Source: Verrucomicrobiales bacterium (GTDB taxonomy: Bacteria > Verrucomicrobiota > Verrucomicrobiia > Limisphaerales > J093). From it: a DNA stretch of 64,000 nucleotides. This document shows, one piece after another, positions 49,601 to 58,751 of this stretch. The position numbers and the translations under genes are program-made. The notes beneath the pieces were generated by a model. That model searched no databases. It had not been told where the DNA came from and saw nothing but the letters and a program-made list of their open reading frames with translations. How positions within the stretch are numbered: position 1 is the first letter of the stretch; each line of letters begins with the position of its first letter. The stretch spans positions 142,054-206,053 of the forward strand of contig JACKPW010000011.1 of the NCBI GenBank assembly GCA_024233215.1, read 5' to 3'.

Positions 49601-51493
49601 TCCCCACGCCGACGGGAACCCCCGGGCCAGCGCGCCGGCATCGCTCTGCGCCACGGTCTCCGGCAGGTAAAGGTAGGTATGGGTCGCGACCGGCGATGGC
49701 AACCAACCTTCCTTGCAGGCGATCGCCCGCAGGGGCACGTTCCCCGCAATCCGAATCGCGCCGGTATACAATTCCCCCGCGGTCTCGGACGGCGCGCTGC
49801 CGTCGGTCGTGTAACGGATCACCGCTCCGGGGGTCGCGCTCGACAACACCACATCCAGCGGCGCCGGAATGAACCCGCGTCCCACGCTGGGAACCGGTTC
49901 CGCCACCCGGCCCTGGCTGCTTGCGGCGTTGAAGTCGCCGGGGGTCGGCGTTGCGAAATAGCCGGGGGCACCGACAGTGGCACGCACATTCGCCAGCTCG
50001 GCGCTCAACAGGAAATCCAGACTGTCCGCCTGGTTGTTCAAGGCCAGGAAACCCAGGACGTTCTGGCCCGGCACCAGCAACGGAACCCAGTCCGCCATCG
50101 CGAATGCCTCCGGTTGCGTCGCCTCCGACCGCGCCCGGTCCGACGCCGCAACCGAGTTGTAGGCGAGCCCGGTCGGGGCATTGGCGCGAACCACCTCCGT
50201 GCCGTTGAGATAAGCCACGAACCCGTCATCGTATCGCACGTTCAGGAACAGGTCGTTCAACGGCGTCTCCCCATCGTAGACGAATGGCAACCGCACCTGC
50301 ACCGTGGTCCGGCTCCCATACATCCAGCCTTCAATGTCGGTTCCGATGAACTCGGCGAACTGCGCGGGAGGCCGCCCCACCGTCCCGAGCAATTCCACCT
50401 CCGACACCTGCACCGCCACCGCCGAGGCGGCATTGCGCACCTCGGGGAAGAGCAGCCGGTACGATCGAAACGACTGCGAGTTCTCGAAACGCACTTCAAC
50501 CGGGTGGAAGCGGGCCGGAAAATCCGGCAGGGCGCCCCGGGCAATTTCCGTGAACTGCACGCCATCGTTGGATCCCTCGAGCGTGAAGGAGACCGGGTCG
50601 CGTTCCGGGGCGTCATTGGCGGAGGTCACCCGCAAGCCCACCACGACGGTCGCCCCCACTCCCGGCGTCACGGTGAACCCGGCATACAGCTTGTCGAAAT
50701 TCAGATACTTCGTCGCGGTGTTGTCATCGATCGCAAGTTCGACCCCCTCGTTTCCCGGAGAATTGTACGACGTTGGATAGATCACATCCCCGGGTTGCGT
50801 CACATCGGCGACCTCCGGTTCCGGATCTCCTCCCACCGCCTCGGGCCGTTCATACCCGATTCCCATCTGCACGGCGTTCCAGCCGGAATCATCATACGCC
50901 GGCGACTCCCAACCATCCCCCCACTCCCCGGCCGCCGGGGCCCGGGCCCGCCCGGCCGCGGATGGCGGCACCAGCGTGAGCCGCTCCTCCGCCATGCCGA
51001 GGCCATAGGAGGCACCCGCCACCTGCGGCGGAAATGCCGGGCTGAATTCCGTCGACGGAGTCAGGCCGTCGGGTCGTATCAGGGCGAGGTATTCCCCGTC
51101 CCGTTCCAGTTTGAAATTCGTGTGCCACTCACCCGATGGGTCCCGCCGGTCCTTGCCCGAGGCGAACACCAACACGAATCCTCGCGGACCTATCGATCCG
51201 CCGGGGAAAGTCCAGCGCGTGGGGTCGGTCACGTCATCCGTCAATGACCATCCCGTCAAGGCCATCTCAAAGGCGTTGGGGTTGTGGATCTCGATCCAGT
51301 CCTGGGATTCCCCGTCCTCGTCCAGCAAACCGAAGTCGGCATCCGCCATGAACTCGGTGATCAATAGATCCTGTCCGAGTCCGACGCTTCCGAGCCCCAG
51401 CCCGAACAGCATGACCATCCCAAGCCCGAAGGCCCCGGCGTGTCGCGGCCCCCTCAGTTTCCGGTGATTGCAGCAGTTCATCGGTCCATTCAT
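46688..51493 (-). CDS. CotH-kinase family secreted protein with lamin-tail and discoidin-like domains
   Basis: An exported protein of 1601 residues. An N-terminal lamin-tail domain (LLITEFMADADFGLLDEDGESQDWIEI) is followed by a discoidin-like DVTQPGD module (about 230-372), a chitobiase-like strand (VIRYTTDGSAPSE), and the CotH kinase domain at about 650-1000 (LPSISLVMDPDDCFG, KKSFRLVFRREYG, LRANSNDAW, YLNGLYWGLYNPVERPD, HRNYWVGRD, FYPWDSETALG). A second chitobiase-like strand (IYYTTDGSDPR), a further beta domain, and a C-terminal lamin-tail domain (LVISELNYHPAD) follow. Spore CotH phosphorylates coat proteins; in PVC bacteria the role is unknown. It is intact, and a Met at residue 5 is another possible start. 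It is probably cotranscribed with the FG-GAP gene. Confidence 0.9.
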   Translation of the reverse strand: MNGPMNCCNHRKLRGPRHAGAFGLGMVMLFGLGLGSVGLGQDLLITEFMADADFGLLDEDGESQDWIEIHNPNAFEMALTGWSLTDDVTDPTRWTFPGGSIGPRGFVLVFASGKDRRDPSGEWHTNFKLERDGEYLALIRPDGLTPSTEFSPAFPPQVAGASYGLGMAEERLTLVPPSAAGRARAPAAGEWGDGWESPAYDDSGWNAVQMGIGYERPEAVGGDPEPEVADVTQPGDVIYPTSYNSPGNEGVELAIDDNTATKYLNFDKLYAGFTVTPGVGATVVVGLRVTSANDAPERDPVSFTLEGSNDGVQFTEIARGALPDFPARFHPVEVRFENSQSFRSYRLLFPEVRNAASAVAVQVSEVELLGTVGRPPAQFAEFIGTDIEGWMYGSRTTVQVRLPFVYDGETPLNDLFLNVRYDDGFVAYLNGTEVVRANAPTGLAYNSVAASDRARSEATQPEAFAMADWVPLLVPGQNVLGFLALNNQADSLDFLLSAELANVRATVGAPGYFATPTPGDFNAASSQGRVAEPVPSVGRGFIPAPLDVVLSSATPGAVIRYTTDGSAPSETAGELYTGAIRIAGNVPLRAIACKEGWLPSPVATHTYLYLPETVAQSDAGALARGFPSAWGSIAADYGMDQRMVAPGGQDQYGGVYAEAIQADLLALPSISLVMDPDDCFGALGIYSNPENRGDAWERPVSFEIIDPARPGEGDLQVDAGARIQGGAFRRFDLTLKKSFRLVFRREYGPGMLDYPLFGEDAAGQFNTFILRANSNDAWPWGGGNALYVRDAFAMETARAMGIVASHTRFMHLYLNGLYWGLYNPVERPDSAFSASYHGGDRATWDALNQDGLVDGTPDAWNQMLGVLGEDMSSNEVYQRIQGRNPDGTLNADHPNLLDVDNMIDYMIMNLYIGNADWPHRNYWVGRDRAGTAGFQFYPWDSETALGMSGVTADRTGVDTAVARPYAAARANADFRMRFADRVHRHFSEGGVFYVNPDQPAWDPAHPENNPSAARFVALAAGVEAAIVAESARWGDQKDTGPFTRDGNWAPSRDNLLQNYFPQRSAIVLDQFRAAGLYPTIGAPVFSPRGGSLEAGETVTLSAPAGTIYYTTDGSDPRQPVEIEVVAERTLISGGMTKRVLIPTTGNGGSALGDSWRLGPTGFDDSLWTSGTGGVGYDTGTEYNSYIGIDIREDLYQKAGSVYVRVPFHCEAAGLDALNAMTLRVRTDDGFVAYLNGVEIASLNAPGTLAWDSFATGNNPDEAAVVYRAFDVTSHLSALRAGENLLAIHGLNVSLGSSDFLLDAELEAAQQRQVGGGEITASVYTGPLQLEDLTRIKARALQGAEWSALSEATFLVGHPRLVISELNYHPADPTPEELAAGFGNDEDFEFIELYNAGDGSADLRGVRFVDGVEFDFATASVTHLAPGESLLLVRNRAAFEFRYGPGLPVAGEYSGKLSNAGEWIEAVDASGQSLLGFAFGTTPPWPTSPDGGGFSLELPDPTADPSAAASWQPSLVQGGTPGAGRSAGQLWIDQVRIEASSLTLGFQARAGRTYEVRRRSDWNDAWMPLKTVPAAAVAGLQEVTLALDPLEPQVFFQLVELP

Positions 51494-51653
51494 TCAACCA
51501 ACAGGGAGATGTGAAGGGCGTTGAGTTTCGTTCCGGCCCACGGCACAAAACAGGGCCCCGAATGCAGCAACCTCAACAACCGAAGGCAATGTGATCGCTG
51601 AGGATCAACCCGGCAATCCCATTCCACGGGGAAGGGGGAAGCCCCAATTCCAT

Positions 51654-52864
51654 TCACTCGTGGCGGAGAGCCTGGATTGGATCCAGACTGGCCGCCTTGC
51701 GGGCCGGGACGTATCCGAAAAGGACCCCCACCGCGGCGGAGAAGGCAAAACCGATCATGACAATCGGCGCGTTGAATACAAAGGGAACCTGAAGCACTCC
51801 CGCAAGCGAAGTTGAGGTCAGCAGCGCGAAGACAATGCCGATGAGGCCCCCAAGTGAGGAGATCACCACCGATTCCACCAGGAACTGGAGCAGTACCTCG
51901 CGCTCCAACGCACCGATGGCCAGGCGGGTGCCAATCTCACGCGTGCGCTCGGTCACCGAGACGAGCATGATGTTCATGATCCCAATCCCGCCAACCAGCA
52001 GGCTGACGGCCGCCACGGCCCCCAGCAGCATGGTCATCATCATGGTGGTGCCCGAGAGCATCGAGGCGATCTCCTTCATGTCCATGACGTTGAAGTTGTC
52101 GTCCTGGCCTGAGGAAAGATGCCGCCTCGTGCGCATCAACCGGGTGATGTCACGCCGCACCCGATCCGTGGAGACACCATCCTCGACGGAGACTTGAATC
52201 ATGGTGACGTCTTCGTTGCCGGCGATGCGGCGTTGGAACGTGCGCAAGGGAACGACGATGACGTCGTCCTGATCCTGCCCCATGGTGTTCTGGCCCTTGG
52301 CTTCCAGCAACCCGATGACCTCACAGGAGAGCTTCTGCAGCCGGATGCGGCTGCCCACCGGGTCTTGGTTGCCAAACAACTTTGTCCGGACCGTCTCGCC
52401 GATCACGCAGACCGCCGAGCCGAGCCGGGCCTCGCTGGAAGTGAAGGCGCGACCTTCCTTCACCCGGCGGTTGCTGAGCGGGAAGTACTGCTCGGTGGTG
52501 CCGGTGATGGTCGTGGACCAGTTCTCGTTGGCGTAGATCGCCGTGGTGGAACGGCTGGAGACCGGCGCCACAGCGGCGAGGGAGGGAACGTCGCGGGCGA
52601 TGGCTTCGGCGTCGGCCAGTTTGAACGGCGCCGCGCCGGAACTCTGTCCGGGTCCCATGCGCTTCCCGGGAGTGACCATGAGCAGATTGCTGCCCAAACT
52701 CGCAATCTGTTCGGTGACCTTCTGGGTGGCCCCACTGCCGAGGGTCACCAGGATGATGACGGAGGCCACCCCGATGATGATCCCCAGCATGGTCAGAAAG
52801 GAGCGCATGACATTGCGCCGGAGTTCGCGCAGCGCGAGCAGCAGGGCGTTCCCGATCATCGTCA

Positions 52865-52868
<4 letters not shown>
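51654..52868 (-). CDS. MacB-type ABC transporter permease
   Basis: A permease of 404 residues of the FtsX/MacB family. The first membrane helix (MLGIIIGVASVIILVTLGSGA) is followed by a MacB_PCD periplasmic domain of about 210 residues, then three helices (LLGAVAAVSLLVGGIGIMNIMLVSV, SVVISSLGGLIGIVFALL and IVMIGFAFSAAVGVLFGYVPARKAA). It moves substrate by mechanotransmission rather than direct transport through the membrane. The start ATG overlaps the stop of the ATPase gene (ATGA). In Escherichia coli MacB, ATPase and permease are one polypeptide; here they are separate genes. It is last in the efflux operon. Confidence 0.93.
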
Positions 52869-53589
<721 letters not shown>

Positions 53590-53593
<4 letters not shown>

Positions 53594-54876
53594 CGGGGGG
53601 CGCTCATTTCGTCAGTGACCAGCTCCAAGCCGCTCTCGACCTGGCCGCTGACCACCTCGGTGTGGAGACCATCGCTCAGTCCCTTGGTGAAGGAGAGAGG
53701 GACGAGTTGGCCGTCGCGGACCGTCCAGACGCGCTGTTCCCGGCTCTTCGTGTCCGGTTCCTCGGGCTCGGAGCCATTCATGTTCGGCGGGCGAGGAAGG
53801 AGCATCCCCACCAACCCCCTGCCGGGCGCTTGGCCGGAGCCGCTTACGGTGCGCGGCGCGAATCGGAGGGCGGCATTGGGCACCAGCAGGACGTTCTCCC
53901 GCTGGTTGACCGTGATGACCGCGGTGGCTGTCATGCCGGGCCGCAGCGCCAGGCTGGAGTTGTCCACCTTCAGCACCGCCTTGTAGGTAACGACCCCCTC
54001 GACAGTCTGCGAGCCGTAACGCACCTGCGTGATGCTCGCGGGGAAACTGACGTCGGGGTAGGCGTCCACCGTGAAGGTGGCTACCTGTCCTTCCTTGACC
54101 TGGCCGACATCCGCCTCATCCACGTCCACCTGCAGTTCCATCTGGGTCAGATCCTCCGCGAGGGTAAACAGGGTGGGCGACTGGAACTGAGCCGCCACGG
54201 TTTGCCCTGGCTCGACCGACCGCTCCAGAACCACGCCGTTGATCGGGGACTTGATCACCGCCTTGGTGATGTCGGTTCGCACGACATCCAGCGCGGCCTG
54301 TGCCTGAGCCACCGACGCTTTCGCGCTGGCCTCATCTGCCTTGTAACGGGCGACGTTGGCCTTCGCGGTGTCCAACTCGTTCTGCGAAGGCACCCGACCG
54401 TCGCTCAGGTCATGGACGCGGTTGAGCCGGATCAGTTGCGCCTCGGCTTCCTGCACACTGGCCTGGGCTTGCAGCACCCTGGCCTGAGCGGCTTGGAGCG
54501 CAGCCTCATTCTGCTGTGCCTGCGCTTCAAGGCGGGTCGTATCGAGTTCCGCCATGACCTGCCCAACCTTGACCGTGGCGTTGTAGTCCACGTCCACGGA
54601 CTTGATGGTGCCGGAGACCTCGATGCCGACCTCCACCTTCTTGAGCGGCTCCAACGTCCCTGTGGCGCTCACGGTGACGACGAGGTTGCCGCGTTCGACC
54701 GGCTCGGTGACATAATGGAGCGGTTGCGGCTTGGCTCCCAGCAGGGGAAAGAGCAGTAATCCAACCAGCAGTACGGGGAGGATCACGAGCCACCACCGAC
54801 GGCGGCGGGGTTTGGAGTCTGAGACGCCGAGCGTCTTGGCGACCTCATCGGTTTGAAGTAAGGGATTGTTGCTCAT
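53590..54876 (-). CDS. Efflux periplasmic adaptor (MacA/HlyD family)
   Basis: The membrane-fusion protein (428 residues) that joins the inner-membrane transporter to the outer-membrane channel. One N-terminal membrane helix (WWLVILPVLLVGLLLFPLLG) anchors it. A lipoyl half (EVSGTIKSVDVDYNATVKVGQVMAELD) and its partner (VIKSPINGVVLERSVEPGQTV) flank a long coiled-coil hairpin (about 105-200) rich in Ala/Gln. Beta-barrel and membrane-proximal domains follow. A short proline/glycine insert near PGRGLVGMLLPRPPNMNG is unusual. Both ends overlap neighbours by ATGA. It is likely to require the TolC-like protein encoded just before it. Confidence 0.94.
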
Positions 54877-56348
54877 GGCAGTTTAGCTGAAGCGGTTTGG
54901 GTCACGGCCACGGGAGCGGCTTGGCTGGGGTCCCAGCCACCTCCGAGGGCTTTGTAAAGACTGATGAGGTTGGAGGTCACCCGGGCCTGGCTGACGGCGA
55001 GCTGGTCCTGGCTGGACAACAATGACTGCTGCGTGTCGAGCACAGTCTGGAAGCCGACCAACCCGGAGTTGTATTGGAACCGGGCCAGCTCAAATGCGTC
55101 CTGGCCGGCCTTCACCGCGGCGGCGAGCGAATCACGGCGCAGCTGCTCGTTGGCATACGCCACCAAGGCACTTTCCACATCTTCGAGGGCGGTCAGGACG
55201 GTGCTCTCGTAGAGACTCAGCGCCTCCTCCTGTTTTGCGGTTTGCAGCCTGATGTTCTGTCGGATGCTGCCCCCGTCGAGGAGGGTCCACGCCGCCTTGG
55301 CCAGCCCCTGGGCGGCACGGGCGCTGGCGGAATAGAGGTTGGCATATTCGAGCGACTCGACCCCCACGGTTCCCGCCAGCGAAAAGCGCGGATAGAGTTC
55401 CGCCTTGGCCACACCGATCTGGGCCGTCTGCGCGGCGAGTTGCCGCTCGGCAAAACGGATGTCAGGGCGACGTCGCAGAAGGTCGGCCGGCACGCCGACG
55501 GCCACCTCGGTCGGGGTGCTCGGGACCGGCTCCTCTTGAGCGAGCAACGCCTCCAGTGCGCCGGGCGGTTGCCCCAGCAGAACGGCCAGCCGGTATTTTG
55601 CCTGCGCCAGACTGGTACGCAGGGTGGGCACCTGAGCTCGGACCTGCTCGAGACTCTGGCGGGCCTGGTCTTCGTCCAATTGCGTGGTCAACCCGGCCTC
55701 GCGACGCCACCTCGTGATGTCATGGGTCTCAGCCCGAGTGAGCACACTTTCCTCCGTGATCCAGAGCAGTTGCTGGTAGGAGCGTACCTCCACGTAGTTG
55801 AGAGCCGCCTCGGCCAAGAGACTGACCTGCACATCGCGCAGGCTTTCTTCCGAGGCCTGCCAGCTCGCAGTGGCCGCCTCCAGGGAGCGCCGTTTGCCGC
55901 CGAAGACATCCAGTTCCCAACTGGCGTCCAGGCTGGTGGCAAAGAAATCCGTGGTTTTTCCATTCCCCGCCTCCTTGCCGGCCGCAGTGCGACTGGCCGA
56001 GGCATTCGCCCCCACCGCGGGGAAGAGAGCCGCCTTGGCCATTCCGCGCTGCGCCCTGGCTTCCCGCAGGCGGGCTTCGGCCTGACGAAGGTCCAGGTTG
56101 CCCGCGCGCGCCCGTTCCACCAGGTCCGTCAGAACCGGGTCGTCGAACACTGTCCACCAACGCTCAAGCACGTCGGCGTCGGTGGCGGAACTGGTCAGGC
56201 CGCCCCGAAGCTGGCTGGTCCAGTTGGTCGCCGCCGGGTTTTCCGGGGGCTCATAATCCGGCCCCACGGTGGTGCAGCCTGAGAGGCCCGATAGAGTGCA
56301 GGCAAGAGCGACCGAAAGGCAGGTCTGCTGCTGGGCAGGGTGTTTCAT
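54873..56348 (-). CDS. Outer-membrane efflux lipoprotein (NodT/TolC family)
   Basis: An outer-membrane channel of 490 residues. The lipobox LSGLSGC places the acylated cysteine near residue 25 of a start at ATG 56348, which has AAGGA upstream and is four bases after the TetR stop. Two OEP repeats follow: TDLVERARAGNLDLRQAEARLREAR in the first, and PDIRFAERQLAAQTAQIGVAKAELYPRFSL in the second. Motifs such as RPD and AELYPRF are typical of NodT-type proteins. It forms the exit duct of the MacAB-like pump encoded immediately downstream. A longer reading to 56426 overlaps tetR and lacks a signal, so it was rejected. Confidence 0.94.
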   Translation of the reverse strand: MKHPAQQQTCLSVALACTLSGLSGCTTVGPDYEPPENPAATNWTSQLRGGLTSSATDADVLERWWTVFDDPVLTDLVERARAGNLDLRQAEARLREARAQRGMAKAALFPAVGANASASRTAAGKEAGNGKTTDFFATSLDASWELDVFGGKRRSLEAATASWQASEESLRDVQVSLLAEAALNYVEVRSYQQLLWITEESVLTRAETHDITRWRREAGLTTQLDEDQARQSLEQVRAQVPTLRTSLAQAKYRLAVLLGQPPGALEALLAQEEPVPSTPTEVAVGVPADLLRRRPDIRFAERQLAAQTAQIGVAKAELYPRFSLAGTVGVESLEYANLYSASARAAQGLAKAAWTLLDGGSIRQNIRLQTAKQEEALSLYESTVLTALEDVESALVAYANEQLRRDSLAAAVKAGQDAFELARFQYNSGLVGFQTVLDTQQSLLSSQDQLAVSQARVTSNLISLYKALGGGWDPSQAAPVAVTQTASAKLP

Positions 56349-56352
56349 AGAT

Positions 56353-57027
56353 TCAGTCCTTTGGAAGCGGCGCGCGAAAAGCCGCGGCGGCGAATGCGAC
56401 AAACCGCTTGATGTAGGTTTCGGCATCGAGCCGGAAGGGGGGCACTCCGGGCGGCGGCTTCCGGTCCATCAACAGCAGCGACTGGTGCAAACCGCCCATG
56501 AGCAGGTGCATGCGCCAAAAGACATCGGCGGGGTCCAGTCCGGGCATGGCACGGAGCAGGACGGCGTCGAACTTCTTCACCATTGCCGGGATGTGGTTCT
56601 TCATCACCCGCTCCATGACCGGGTTTGGATCCACCAGGCTCCGGGCCATGAGTTTCTTGAAGGCGGCGCCACCACGGTCGGGGTCCATCGCTTCCTCAAC
56701 CACGGGGCGGAAGAAGGCTTCCAGGACGGCTTCCAGCTCGGGGGGGCGGTCCCCGGCGGCCTTCTCGACGGCTTCGAGCGCCCGCAGCCGTTGCTGTGCG
56801 CTCGGGAGGAGACGCCGCTCGAACACCGCCTCGATGAGCCGTTCCTTGGTGCCGAAGTGGTAGTTGATGGCGCCTAGGTTGGCTCCGGCCGCTGAGATGA
56901 TGTCCCGGATGGACACCGCATCGATGCCCCGCTCAGCGAAGAGCTGTTCTGCCACCTCCAGCACCCGCCCGCGGGTTTCTGCGGGCGCCTGCTTTGGCCG
57001 GTTAACGATTGCTGCGTGCTTGCCCAT
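56353..57027 (-). CDS. TetR/AcrR-family transcriptional regulator
   Basis: A repressor of 224 residues with an N-terminal helix-turn-helix at about 19-65 (RGRVLEVAEQLFAERGIDAVSIRDIISAAGANLGAINYHFGTKERLIEAV, given here only to show its span in pieces: RGRVLEVAEQL and NLGAINYHFGTKERL). The ligand-binding C-terminal domain has the PVVEEAMDP and ARSLVDPNP segments seen in CecR-like regulators. It is first in the operon and is followed after four bases by the outer-membrane gene, so it probably represses the pump until a substrate binds. The palindrome over its own promoter supports autoregulation. Confidence 0.93.
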   Translation of the reverse strand: MGKHAAIVNRPKQAPAETRGRVLEVAEQLFAERGIDAVSIRDIISAAGANLGAINYHFGTKERLIEAVFERRLLPSAQQRLRALEAVEKAAGDRPPELEAVLEAFFRPVVEEAMDPDRGGAAFKKLMARSLVDPNPVMERVMKNHIPAMVKKFDAVLLRAMPGLDPADVFWRMHLLMGGLHQSLLLMDRKPPPGVPPFRLDAETYIKRFVAFAAAAFRAPLPKD

Positions 57028-57032
57028 GTTAA

Positions 57033-57073
57033 TACGAACGTATGAATCATACGGTCGTACGAACTCCTGTCAA
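57033..57073 (-). promoter_or_regulatory. Promoter and overlapping palindromic operator of the tetR efflux operon
   Basis: On the minus strand TTGACA (57073-57068) is followed after 16 bases by TATGAT (57051-57046), a near-consensus sigma-70 promoter. TACGAACGTATGA (57033-57045) and TCATACGGTCGTA (57047-57059) form a 13-bp palindrome (12 matches) centred on 57046, with an inner perfect CGTATGA-A-TCATACG. The site covers the -10 box and the start point, so binding of TetR would block RNA polymerase. The tetR ATG is at 57027, leaving a very short leader. Confidence 0.8.
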
Positions 57074-57293
57074 TCCCCTTTTCTATGAGCTGGGTGTGGG
57101 GCGGAATCCCTCCAGGCCCGAGTCGCCGGCAAGTCGCCGTTCTCCCAGCAAGACCGCAAGACCCGACGGTCCGGTTATACCCTCGGCGGGATGTCGCGGC
57201 CGGCGGTGCGAAAGGCCTGAGATTGAACGGGTGCGGCCGCTACCTGGTTCGCCAATACGGGCTCAGAACCTCCGAGGTTCAGGCAGCAGTCCA

Positions 57294-58751
57294 TCATTGC
57301 GGGGAAGCCGGCACATTGCGAATGGCCTCCGTGAGCGTCTCAGGGCTGACCCGGATCGCTCCCGTAACAAGCTGGGGAACGTTGTACGTCTTGATAAACG
57401 AGTCGTAAAAGGCGGGATCCCGCTGGGGAAGGACAAAGGGCTTGGACGCATGTCCACTCGGACTGATGAAGCTGAAGTGCGGCCGCGCGAAGACGTGGTC
57501 GAGGCGTTTGCTGCTGAACACAATCCATCGGCTATTACTGGACCAGCAGTGCCACGATTCGCACTGGTCGCTGTTGCATTCGAGCCGGTGCCATTCGCGC
57601 GCGGCAAGGTCCATCAGGCACAGATCGCTTGACGGTTGGTACACCGGAAAACTGCCATAATCGGACAGACAGAAGAGGAGATAGCGCCCATCCGGGGAGA
57701 CCTTCGGTTGCGTGGCGCTGAGGCCTGTTTCGGCAGCGGCAAGAACGGTCTCGACGTCTCCCCAGGCCCGCGTTGGGTGATCGTAGGCAACTCGCATCAA
57801 ATCATATCGCACTTCGCTGAACTCGGCGAAGGGCCGTGGCGAACAACTGCTGTAATAGAGAAAACGTCCTGCGGGCCCCCATTCCGGCCATGTCTCAAGT
57901 CGTGCCGGGTCAGCGATGAATTCGGGCAGCGCGACTGTGCCCGTGCCAACGTCGTAAATGGCCAGGTCGGATTCCGCGTCGAACACATCCCGGTTCTCAC
58001 CGACGGTATGGAAGAAAAGTGAGAGTTTGTTCCTGGAGTAAGCAAGCAGTTCGCCGCTGGGATGCCAACTCAGATAACCTGCCGTGTGTGGGATTCTCTG
58101 GACCTGGCCATTGTTGACGATGATCAGGGGCCGACCGTAATCGCGCGACCGTACATTGACGGCCATCGTCGCGGGGGAATTCCGGTTGAAAGTATGGCAA
58201 TTAACACATCCGTCCCCAAAGGAACGGCCGTCCAGCACCGGGATTTCGTCGAATCCTTCCAGATCCCGTTGATAGATTCCCACTTCGCGGAAGTAGTTGT
58301 AGAGCGGCCGAATCAGGCGGTAAACAAGTCGTGAGTCGATCGGCTCGGTGGCGATGTGGTTGGTGATGGTTGTGAAACGCTGCCACCCGCTATCGGCGTC
58401 GCGGGTTTCGATGTCGACGTAGTAATCGTTCCCAGCGTTTGCCTTCAAGAGCTGCCTCCATGCCCCGGCGGGAAATCTGATCGTGTCATGGCGAGTGTGA
58501 ATCGCGATTGAATCGCCCACAAGACTCCGAACCGTTATGTGGTATTCCGCTCCCGACTCGCGAACACTGAAGTTTAGGGGGGCGATGTTCGGGGGGACCA
58601 CAATCCCGGCATAGTCCGGGAAGATGCGCGCAGCGCGCGTGACTTTGTGCCGGGGTACCGGGCCTTGATCAATTGGGGCCGGCGACGCGGCTCCGACCAG
58701 CGCCAGGAGGCACGAAATGGCAGCGCGGAAGATGGGATGATCCGGATTCAC
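57294..58751 (-). CDS. TolB-like beta-propeller protein with a CxxCH motif
   Basis: An exported protein of 485 residues. The GTG at 58751 overlaps the stop of the preceding gene (GTGA) and opens a signal-like segment (AISCLLALVGAASPAP), so it was preferred to an ATG at 58832 within that gene. Residues 182-186 are CVNCH, a single c-type haem motif in a conserved setting (GDGCVNCHTFNRNSPATMAV). Around it lie PD40/TolB-like propeller strands (HTAGYLSWHPSGELLAYS, WPEWGPAGRFLYYSS, PKVSPDGRYLLF). Bacteroidota carry similar propellers with one CxNCH beside DUF6057 membrane proteins, as I recall. Whether haem is bound is unknown. It is coupled to the upstream gene. Confidence 0.8.
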   Translation of the reverse strand: MNPDHPIFRAAISCLLALVGAASPAPIDQGPVPRHKVTRAARIFPDYAGIVVPPNIAPLNFSVRESGAEYHITVRSLVGDSIAIHTRHDTIRFPAGAWRQLLKANAGNDYYVDIETRDADSGWQRFTTITNHIATEPIDSRLVYRLIRPLYNYFREVGIYQRDLEGFDEIPVLDGRSFGDGCVNCHTFNRNSPATMAVNVRSRDYGRPLIIVNNGQVQRIPHTAGYLSWHPSGELLAYSRNKLSLFFHTVGENRDVFDAESDLAIYDVGTGTVALPEFIADPARLETWPEWGPAGRFLYYSSCSPRPFAEFSEVRYDLMRVAYDHPTRAWGDVETVLAAAETGLSATQPKVSPDGRYLLFCLSDYGSFPVYQPSSDLCLMDLAAREWHRLECNSDQCESWHCWSSNSRWIVFSSKRLDHVFARPHFSFISPSGHASKPFVLPQRDPAFYDSFIKTYNVPQLVTGAIRVSPETLTEAIRNVPASPQ

